Part shown: positions 55,783 through 64,000 of the stretch, piece by piece | Layout: every line of letters starts with the position of its first letter | How positions within the stretch are numbered: position 1 is the first letter of the stretch | DNA from: Cochliopodium minus | Lineage: Eukaryota; Discosea; Himatismenida; Cochliopodiidae | Length of the DNA: 64,000 nt | Assembly (NCBI GenBank): GCA_024220525.1 | Contig: JAMYWO010000135.1 | Location: forward strand, 26,526 to 90,525 | Direction of reading: 5' to 3' | The notes under the pieces: generated by a model | What the model was told of the DNA's origin: nothing | What the model saw: only the letters and a program-made list of their open reading frames with translations | Database searches by the model: none | Translations under genes and position numbers: made by a program

Positions 55783-58215
55783 AGAATCGAATGTTTTAAG
55801 ATAAAGATTAATGTTGAATATGAAAATTTTTTTTTATCAAAGATATGTTAATCTTGGGCATAATGAGCATCAACAAAATTTTTCAAGAAAAAGTGATTTC
55901 AATTATACAATAATCACCATGATTTTAAGCATTATAGCTGATATGATCTGATATGAACAGAACTCAAAATTTGATGATAAGAAAGTAATTTCGAATAATT
56001 CAATTTTTTTAAAAAATATCACATATCTTTTGGTAGTCGCTTTGTATTTATTTATTAACTGGTGAAGAAAATACAATTAAAACAATCAACCTAAAAAAAA
56101 ATCTGAATAAATCAATGTCTTTGAGTTTAATTAATAAATTTTAAAAGATCCCAAAGAATAATTTTTAGATTAATAATCAAATTCGCCTTTTTTATTTTTT
56201 GAATTAAGCTTTAATGTTAAAAAGCTTTTGAAAGAAATAAAAAAAAAAATTGAAAATGATAAATATTAAAAGAAATAATCACAATGACTCAAAGGAAAGA
56301 ATGATCGAATCACAAATGAGATCTTGTCAAAACACCCTAGGAGTAGGAAAACAAAATGAATTTGATAATTTGGAGATCCCAATTGAGATTAAAGAAGATT
56401 TAATGAAGAGACAGATTACAAATCTGAAAGACGAATTTGAAAAGATTGATCATATTTCAAAAAGATACAGAACAAGATACAGAACAAGATATCTTTTTGA
56501 AGAAAGAGTAAAGGTAATGAAATCATTTATCCAGAGCATATATAGATATCATAATGATTTGGGAGAGAGATATGAATATGAAAATGAGGATATGAAAGAT
56601 ATCATCCTGATCAAAAAACACTGTATTGAAAGATATGGTCTCAAATTAGAAAGGAAATACAAGGAATTAGAAAGTGATCTTACAAGCCTTAACTATACTC
56701 CGCAGGGAAGTAATGGACTGTTTGGGCAGTTTAAATTCCAAAAGAAGTACAACGAGTTCATAGAAGATGACAGAATAATTGTGAACAAAGAAATAAAAAA
56801 AAATGAACAAATGAACAAAGGAAACCTTTCCATCTTAAGAAATCCATTTATTGGGACAGTCTCTGATTCCGGAGTCAACAGAAACATAACAAAATGCATC
56901 ATAAGTTATGGAATCTTCAGTTTCAATTTCAATAATGGAAATCAAACAGTTTCTTCTGACAATGTTAGAATGTGGGTCAAAGAAAGAAAATTAGTGAAGG
57001 AACTACAAATCAAAAACGAAAATTCTTTTCTTTCTTTCTTGAGGCTAATTGACAACATACGTATGAAAATCATTGAAAATTGTTATGGACTTAGTACTGC
57101 TGTCAAGTTAATTAAAGGTTGCTTGGAGAAAGGATTCATAATCTCAGTCATGTATAATTTTGATGAAGAGGAAATGGACGCAAAAGATATTTTGGGAAAA
57201 TTGATCATTCCCGTACTTAAATATTTTGACATGGACAAAAATAAATTCCTTAATCTAATAGCAAACAATTCAATGGGTACAAACGAGAACATCAGCAACT
57301 GGAGAGACAGGTGTTATGCTTACATGAGATGCTTGACAGATTGTTCCAAAGAAGAAGTCAAAGATGTTTTCGTTTCAGGTATCAACATTAACTTTAAAAC
57401 TCAACATCACTACCATTACAAGATGTTGAAAAAGAATGATGACAACTACATTTTCTTGATTGATGACACCTTGAACAAAGTCAAAAAATTAGATGAGGAG
57501 AACCATAAGCTGAGAAGACAGAATCAGAGATGGTGCAATAAGTGCAAGTCAAATTCACACAACACTGACAAGTGCTATTTCTTGAAAGACAGATATGTTA
57601 GTGAAAGTCATCACATAGAAAAACGTCACCACAACAGTGACAAAGGAGAATGCAGAGAAAGACAAGGCAACATCACTTCAAGAAGGAAAACATCTGGCAC
57701 AACATGGGAAAGGTGAAACAGCGATGTCAATGAAGAAGACTGAAAATATAAAGATTTTAAAAAATAAAATAAAAAAAATGCAAATTAATATTCCCTCTGT
57801 CCCATTGATAAAAATTTTTTCTTTCCTTGATATCAATTCTCTCAGTAAACATTTTTCTTTCCATTAATCATTCCTTTTTGAATTTTACAATTAAAATATT
57901 ATAATATCCAAGCTTTTCCTCAATTTCAATATATGAAATTTTTTTTTATAAACTTTATCGAATAAACAGTAAAAACCAAGAATCGAATCGAAATTAAAAC
58001 TAATTAAGATATGTTATTCTCGAGTATAATGAGCACCAATAATTTTTTAAATCATTTGAATGCATTATAAAGATAAAGTGATTTCAATTACGGTAATCAC
58101 CATGATTTTAAGGATTATACTTGAAATGATCTGATATAAACAGAACTCAAAAATTTGATGCTAAGAAATTTCGAATAATTCAAGATTTTTGAAATTTTTA
58201 TAAAAAATATCACAT
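55783..58215 (+). mobile_element. Gag-only LTR-type retroelement (fossil or non-autonomous)
   Basis: Two direct repeats of about 240 bases flank the region: about 55783-56030 and about 57968-58215. They share AGATATGTTA, AAAGTGATTTCAATTA, ATCACCATGATTTTAAG, GATCTGATAT and TTTCGAATAATTCAA in the same order, but differ by many substitutions and small indels, so the pair is not recent. Between them is one gag-like gene; no protease, reverse transcriptase, RNase H or integrase is visible, so it is a non-autonomous, gag-only element. The repeats also enclose the first exon of an F-box gene (57778-57844), which a plain LTR element would not contain. Repeat limits are approximate and no target duplication was found. 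Confidence 0.55.
56256..57716 (+). CDS. Gag-like protein with a CCHC zinc knuckle
   Basis: An intronless frame that looks whole, 486 residues. The N-terminal two thirds are helical and highly charged; the middle (SSDNVRMWVKERK onward) resembles the capsid-like region of retrotransposon Gag proteins. A zinc knuckle lies near residues 430-443: C-x2-C-x4-H-x4-C (CNKCKSNSHNTDKC). A coiled-coil-like stretch (LDEENHKLRRQNQ) precedes it and a His/Arg-rich tail follows. Its lack of introns sets it apart from its neighbours. It may belong to a non-autonomous retroelement or be a kept, domesticated gag; the sequence alone does not decide. Confidence 0.65.
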   Translation: MINIKRNNHNDSKERMIESQMRSCQNTLGVGKQNEFDNLEIPIEIKEDLMKRQITNLKDEFEKIDHISKRYRTRYRTRYLFEERVKVMKSFIQSIYRYHNDLGERYEYENEDMKDIILIKKHCIERYGLKLERKYKELESDLTSLNYTPQGSNGLFGQFKFQKKYNEFIEDDRIIVNKEIKKNEQMNKGNLSILRNPFIGTVSDSGVNRNITKCIISYGIFSFNFNNGNQTVSSDNVRMWVKERKLVKELQIKNENSFLSFLRLIDNIRMKIIENCYGLSTAVKLIKGCLEKGFIISVMYNFDEEEMDAKDILGKLIIPVLKYFDMDKNKFLNLIANNSMGTNENISNWRDRCYAYMRCLTDCSKEEVKDVFVSGININFKTQHHYHYKMLKKNDDNYIFLIDDTLNKVKKLDEENHKLRRQNQRWCNKCKSNSHNTDKCYFLKDRYVSESHHIEKRHHNSDKGECRERQGNITSRRKTSGTTWER

Positions 58216-61200
58216 ATAAACAAGAATCAAATTGATAAAAAATCTTTATTTCGGTCATTCTGAAATATATTATAAGATTCATTCTGAATAGGACCCAAAT
58301 TGATATTTTTCATCAAGAATACTTGTTCTATAAATAGGTTTGAATATATCTTTTTTTATTGTTAGATAATTGCTCGTTGATGTGCAAAAAATGGAGCAGA
58401 TTGGTGAATATGGTTGATTCTATTTGGTATACACACATAATATCGATTTTGAAAGATAGGCTAACATTTGATAAAATCAAAAAACTCATTTCGTTGTGTG
58501 ATCTAAGAAAACTTAAAAACTCTAGATTTTCTTGCTTGGTTGGATTATACAAAGAAGTAAAAAAAAAATTAAATCATAGAAAACAATCAATTATATATTT
58601 CAATAAGAAATGATAATATAATACAAAAATATATCAGAGGATCTCAATAGGGATTTTTTCAAAATGAAGACTCTTTTGAATTTTATTTGAAGTGATGCAA
58701 AAATTATTTTTGTTCTAGGACATTGAAAATAAATCGTTAACAATCGAACATCAAGGAAATATAGTTAAAGAGTACAAAATGTTTGACTTTATTACCCAAA
58801 TGATAGATGGGAACAAAGTAGAAAAGTTTAAAGAAGAAATTATTTTTTATGATAGAAAGAGATTCAATGAGTTGATCTCAAAGTGCAACAAGATTAAACA
58901 TTTGAAACTTCCCATCTTTTATAATTTTCGAGAGCTGGACATTGAAAATATCTGCATTCACTTGCCCCTAATAGAAAAGTTATATATCAAATCTCCTTTG
59001 TCTTCCACTTCCATCAATGTTTTGTTGGATAGATTGAAACATCTGAAAGAAATCAAATTTTCTGCGATGAATTCTGAAACGATAGAGTGTTTGGCATACC
59101 ACAAAAACTTGAAACAGTTGAAGAAAATAACTTATTTGGAGTTAGAAAGGGATAATTATTCAAAAGAAATCGAAGAAAATAAAAAGAAATTGTTTTTGGA
59201 TCTCATTGGGAACAGTGGTGACAGTTTAGAGGGGTTGGGATTTTATGACTGCTTTTTTCTATGTGACGAAATCTTTGAAATGATAAGCAAATCCTGTCCT
59301 AATTTACACACTTTAATTATTGATGAAAACAATAAACCCTCGAACATTTCCGGTGCGAAACCTTTTGATATTTCTCATTGGAATAAAATTGCCGAGAACA
59401 GTGTGAAGTTTCCCAAGAAGTTGGTTCTATATTACGTTGAAAATGAAGTGGTTGGAAGTGAAGAAGACAAAAGTGAGTTTTTTGAAAAGTATTATGCTCG
59501 TTTGAAAAGTTTCTTGTTGGTTGATTTCGACTCTCACAATGGCTTTCTTGTTCAAGTAGAGCACTTCTGCCCCAAAAGAATCGAGGAAATCACAATAAAG
59601 GTAGAGAACACTTTCAGTGAAGAAAGATTTTCCAACGCAATTGAGAAGATGCAGAATTTGAAAAGGTTGTCAGTAGAACCAAGTTTTTTTGGAGGGGAAA
59701 TAAATAATTTGGTGATCAAATCCAATTCTCTCGAGTCATTAGCCAGATTTCGTTTTAATAACAACCCTATAGAGATTGATTGCCCCAATCTCGATTGTGA
59801 ACTCGGCTCGGAGTGTCTCAAACTTTTGAGCAAGCCCAAATCTCTGAAATTTGTGTTTGACATTGATAGAGAAGGAATCAAATTGAACGATCATTTGGAA
59901 ACTAGCAGAAAATACTCCGCTGACAGTTTTACTTTTACTTATTTGAATATAAAGGAAGATTTTGTTTCACTTTTCCCTCGTTTTTATGAATTGTCCAAAA
60001 ACATTGTTATTGATGGGCCCAGTATCGGACTTCCCATTCTCGAAACATTGAAAGAACATCCTTTGTTAACGAGTCTCATTGAATCTGTTCTTCTCAAGTT
60101 GGATCATCACGAGGAAGAAAATTACTCCATCAGCGAGCTCCCCGAAGTTTTCCAAAATTTGTCAAAGCTTTATTTTAGAGAGTTTGATTTCAGAGTTGAC
60201 AAAAAAAATGACATGCAACTTGTGGATGATTTTTTCTCTCTTCCTCTACCCTCCCTCGTTTTCCAAACCAATTATTTTAGCGAACTTCACGATCTCCGCG
60301 TTAACAACGATTTTGTAAGACAACTCGAAATAACAGACAACTCCAAGATCAAGTCGATCTCTTTGAATTGTAAAAACTTGTCAAAACTGGAATTGATGAA
60401 CAATCACATCAACAATGAAAGTGACGATCATTTTCAAGTTTACTTGGAAAATTTGTTTGAAAAACTTTCAGATCCTTTTAGTTTCCCTTTTCTTACTTCA
60501 CTCGATTTAAATTGTTCCGCATATGGGGAAATTTTACCCCAAAGCAGTGCTATTACTCCCACTTCTCTCTCTTTTCCCCTTTCCTCTTTTCCTTCTTTGA
60601 AAATCTTGTATTTGCATTTTTTAATCAATTTGGTTTCTTTTAAAATCGAAAACAATTCTCTTCTTCTGCTCCACATATTTCAAACATACTTTTTAGAGAG
60701 CTGTGAAATCGTTTCTACTTCACTAAAACAATTAGTAGTGTAAGTTTGTTCCCTCAATCTTTTTTTTTTTTTGATCACTAAAAGCTTTTTAACTTGATAA
60801 AGGTCGTGCGATAGATTGAAATCTCTCAAAATAAAGAATTTAAATCAATTGTTATCTTTGGAGATCTATTCGTACTATTTTAACGAATTGGAAATAGAAG
60901 CACCCATCTTGAAGCATTTCTGTTTAGAGTTTATTTGTGATGAAAATCAACTCTTGAATTCTCTCAGAAATTGTCCGTCTTTGGTTTCTTTAGAATTCAA
61001 GTTGAGAACTTCTCTTCCAATAGACACCACTTTCATTCTTTCTCAACTTCCTAATGTTTGTCCAAATCTAAAAATCATTCAGGTTGTTAAATCTAATGTT
61101 GAATTTAAAAAGTTTGATTTGAGAATTTTGAAGACTTCTTTCGCCAAAATGGGGAAGGAACTCACTGTTGTTTCTACTTTTGGATGTATCAAACCTTTTT

Positions 61201-61388
61201 TGAACGATGAAGAAAGAGAAAGTGAAAGAAAATCCGAGTTGATAAGAAATTCTCTCCACAAAATCATCCATTTCAAGAAGTGGAAGGCTTTCAACACGTT
61301 GAGAAAATACAAGAACTTGTATTTGAGAAGAGGAATCGAAATGAATTGTTTTAAATCTGAAGAGAGAAAAAATGATTTTGATCTTTAA
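57778..61388 (+). CDS. F-box / leucine-rich-repeat protein
   Basis: Exons 57778-57844, 58366-58556, 58719-60739 and 60803-61388, phases agree, 954 residues. Exon 1 plus the start of exon 2 make an F-box (INIPSVPLIKIFSFLDINSL then NNCSLMCKKWSRLVN), which binds Skp1 in SCF ubiquitin ligases. The rest is a long array of irregular LRRs (LPLIEKLYIKSPL, CPNLHTLIIDENNKP, FPFLTSLDLNCSA, CPNLKIIQVVKSN), the likely substrate-binding face. Intron 1 (521 bases) is far longer than the others and contains the right-hand repeat of the gag element, while the gag gene lies just upstream of exon 1. The C-terminus is basic and helical (KKWKAFNTLRKYKNLYLRRG) and lacks the end module found in other repeat proteins here. 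Confidence 0.85.
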
Positions 61389-61582
61389 TCTCAGAACTTG
61401 TTTTCATACTAAAGCACCAATTAAAAATCTCATTTATTGAACATCTATTGAAATGTGATGATCAAGAAAATATTTTAATCTCAAATTTGTGAGAGGGAGG
61501 AAACAATAAATTAAAAATTAAAAAATAAAATTTTAACAAATATAATATTAAAATAAAAAAAAAACTAAAAAAAAGTTTTAGA
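61389..61582. other. Intergenic spacer
   Basis: AT-rich spacer between two plus-strand genes; no feature seen. Confidence 0.35.
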
Positions 61583-63234
61583 ATGGAAAACGAAAAAAAA
61601 CAACTATCAAACAGAAGAACAGAAGAAGGTGAAATTTTTTTTTGAAATAATTTATCAAATTAAATTAAAATTAATTATTTAATAACTAAATCCCAAAATA
61701 TATAAAAATTAATCTTAAATCATTTTAATCATGTTATTATTTAGTTTTGAAGAAATGGGGAGTGGAAGGAGAAATGAATGATGAAGATATCAGAAATGCA
61801 GCAAGCTCATTCGCAAGAATCAGGGTAGGGTGAAAAACACGATAATGAAATGGGTGGCAATAGGAGGAGTTTTATTCATTGCAACCTTTATAGGATTGAT
61901 GATCGGATCAGTGATACTTGGGATGGAAGCAACCAAAGATTTTAAAGTGAAGGAGGAAGTATTGTTGCAAAACAATGACAACAGTACCGCATTGGGAACC
62001 TCCGAGGCATTCTACACTTTCAATTTAAAACTCACAACACCTTTAACAACAATTAAGGGAATCAAAAGTTTGAAGTTCAGTACTAACAATGGAGGAACAT
62101 TGCAATTCAACGTAGTTTCGTTCTATTACATCCCTGGTAAGACATTGACCTTCTATGGAGTAAATCATGTAGCGGAAGTTTTGTTTGATGGAACTGTGGA
62201 TGTTTATCCTATCACGACAACCAACGGAGCAAAAAGTATCGATGAGGAGAAGAGAGACAGTTACACCGAAATCTACCTCAGCATGAATATAAACGGGCCT
62301 GCCGCATTGTTTTCTTCCCTCGATAAAGCGACTATCATCAATTTATTGTTGAGAGGAAATGTTACAGGTGTTCAAAACTGTGGTGGAGTTGCAATTGAAA
62401 CCTATCCTGGAACTAACTTTGTATCAAATGGGGTCTACCTCAACGTCACCTGTTTTAACAACGGAACCCAAGCTCCAACAACCATTGGAATTTACACATC
62501 TTTGCTAAGAAACTATAACAATGACAGAACCCCTGTCCTCTTTTCCACTACAGTGTCTCAAGGAAACTTGACGATTTCTTTATCAGAACCCAATCTTCCA
62601 AACTTCCAGGGAGGTTTTTATGGTTTGGCTCTTGAATCTGTCGCTACCAACTTTACCTTCAGTTACTCTGCCACCATTCCTCTTTATACTGGTACTTTTT
62701 ACAAGGCAGATCCTTTTGGATACAAGTATAATCCTTCTACCAGTTCTAATACTGACAAAAGAGATGTATACGTTCCAGAAGATTGCTACGGTTATAATCA
62801 TACTGATCCTCAAGTAAGAAAAAAATTTTTAATTAAACTCTAAATAATTTTGTTTTCTTTGATTGCAATCATTTTTAAACAATCAATAAACTTTTTTTTC
62901 TCCATTGAATCAGTACATCAACATGTGTGCCCAATTCTGTATTGAGAATTCTTATGCTAATCCATGTTGTTGTTCTTGCTTCGATCCATGTTATTACATC
63001 AACTGTGCCACCCGTAAAATATTTTAAACCATAAAACAAAGTTTTTTTTTAATCATCCTTTTAGATCTTGATAAACTCTGTCCTTGTTGCCGTATCACCA
63101 ACCAGAAGAAAAACGATGCTCAGGGTGAATTTGAATCCAAATCCAACATGAAAAGATCATCTGGGGAGAGATATTTGGTCGAGTTGATCCCCTCTGTCCA
63201 AAGACTGTGCCCCACCACTGGAAGATCAAAATAA
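61583..63234 (+). CDS. Type II membrane protein with Cys-rich end
   Basis: Main exons 61845-62813, 62914-63013 and 63065-63234 (phases 0 and 1), 412 residues from ATG 61845. Two exons upstream (61583-61628 and 61745-about 61825: MENEKKQLSNRRTEE, GVEGEMNDEDIRNAASSFAR) read like the cytosolic N-terminus but meet the membrane exon out of frame across GGTAGGGTG. One membrane helix (MKWVAIGGVLFIATFIGLMI) is followed by a large lumenal or extracellular domain with several N-glycosylation sequons, then by a cluster of cysteines (CAQFCIENSYANPCCCSCFD then LCPCCRITNQ). Beta-rich extracellular part, family unknown. A cell-surface or vacuolar role is likely. Confidence 0.65.
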
Positions 63235-63387
63235 TCTCTTGGGATTCAATTTTTCAAAATAAATTTAATTTTAATGAATTATTTATTTATTTTATATATT
63301 ATTTTATTTTAAAAAAATTCTCTGAAAAAAAATTGATGCAAAGAAAAAAAAAAATGACAATTTTTACTTTTTTTTTCAAAAATTTTT

Positions 63388-63790
63388 TTATTTTTTAAAA
63401 GAGTTCGTAATGAAAAGAACGAGGACATAGACCAAAATGAAAATGAGAGAAAAAATGGAGAAGATGAGAGCGGCGGCAGAAATGCTGCTGGATGTTTTGG
63501 TGGTTTCAGTTGGGGTGGAGCCAATAGTGGCAACTACATCCCAGTGGAAAGTATATGAACCGAAAATGGTATTGTTGACTTTCCACTATTGACAACGAAG
63601 CCTTTGATTTTTCAAAATAATTAAAATTTTTTAATATAAAATTTATTTTATTTTTAAAATAGAAAAATTCAAAAATAAAATTGCTTTCATTTAAATATTT
63701 TTTTGTACCTTTAGCGAACATTATTGAACCATCAGTTGGAGAGTTTGTGACTAAAAAAATTTTTTACTATATTTACCATGATTTCGAGTA
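63388..63790 (-). CDS. C-terminal part of a type I membrane protein
   Basis: The last exon (63585-63388) follows a TAG acceptor: WKVNNTIFGSYTFHWD, a Thr/Ser-rich stretch (STPTETTKTSSSISA), one membrane helix (ALIFSIFSLIFILVYVLVLF) and a short basic tail (ITNSFKK). An upstream exon at about 63751-63713 reads TNSPTDGSIMFAKG. The phase between them is not settled and the 5' part lies beyond the window. Extracellular, possibly GPI-like replaced by a helix; family unknown. Confidence 0.45.
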
Positions 63791-64000
63791 AATATATTTT
63801 TATTTTATTATGATTTTACATTTTATAATTTATATTTTATATATATTTTTTTATTTTATATTTTATATTTTTTATTTTATATTTTTAATTTTTATTTTAT
63901 TTTTATTTTTAATTTTTTTTTTTTTTTTTTTTTATTTTTATTTTATTTTATTTTAATTTTTTTAAAAAACCTGGTTGACTGGTGACCCTAATTAAAAAAA
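63791..64000. other. Low-complexity window end
   Basis: TTTTATTTTA-type sequence, probably intron of the minus-strand gene; a short non-repetitive patch at 63971-63992 could be a small exon. Confidence 0.35.

Noticed and set aside
56458-56490. RYRTRYRTRY stretch in the gag as an RG-like binding motif
   Set aside because: It is a short in-frame tandem repeat of AGATACAGAAC and has no glycine; more likely slippage.

Overview
The window is strongly A+T-rich nuclear DNA from a unicellular eukaryote, most likely a free-living amoeboid protist; the exact lineage cannot be fixed from the sequence. It is eukaryotic because nearly every gene is cut by short GT-AG introns (donors mostly GTAAAA/GTAAGT, bodies T-rich in the sense direction, acceptors TAG/CAG/AAG), because TAA, TAG and TGA all behave as stops, and because the gene set is eukaryotic: eIF2A, eIF2B-delta, ribosomal protein uL2/RPL8, SLBP, AAR2, CD2BP2/Lin1, ATG4, a TYSND1-type peroxisomal protease, a DENN/Afi1 protein, F-box/LRR, ankyrin and RCC1 proteins and a MyTH4-FERM myosin. 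No tRNA, rRNA or CRISPR was found. Two single N bases (8064, 19846) sit in AT microsatellites and look like scaffold joins; the genes touching them (eIF2A, a small unknown gene, an LRR gene, a WD-like gene) are truncated there.

Layout. 1-2.8 kb: two tandem RCC1-repeat genes on the minus strand. 2.9-4.5 kb: a 3'-shortened ZIP zinc transporter. 5-8 kb: eIF2A. 8.2-13 kb: small minus-strand genes, two membrane-protein pieces and a decayed ubiquitin-like/Cys-rich/vWA gene. 13-17.7 kb: DENN (Afi1-type) gene of 13 exons. 18-23 kb: LRR gene, scaffold join, WD-like fragment, ankyrin gene. 23.2-32.5 kb: a ten-exon myosin of about 2,912 residues whose exon phases all agree. 33-40 kb: an ABM-like protein, CD2BP2, a secreted Cys-rich protein, an RDD membrane protein, an MFS transporter and a SPRY-like gene. 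41-48 kb: TYSND1-type protease, RPL8, an Asn-rich membrane-anchored protein, eIF2B-delta. 48-51 kb: two head-to-head ankyrin genes. 51-55 kb: SLBP, AAR2, ATG4. 55.8-58.2 kb: a gag-only retroelement between repeats, overlapping the start of an F-box/LRR gene that runs to 61.4 kb. 61.6-64 kb: a Cys-rich type II membrane protein and the end of another membrane protein.

The most notable things are (1) the myosin, whose tail carries four Tudor-like domains inserted between a long charged helix and a MyTH4-FERM-SH3-MyTH4-FERM cassette, with an RG-repeat in motor loop 2; (2) a short C-terminal module that recurs at the end of seven otherwise unrelated repeat proteins (RCC1, LRR, ankyrin, SPRY-like) in this one window; (3) a gag-only element whose flanking repeats enclose the first exon of an F-box gene; and (4) two families of small inverted-repeat elements, one with TA target duplications. 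Housekeeping genes are mostly intact, whereas several accessory genes carry apparent frame breaks.
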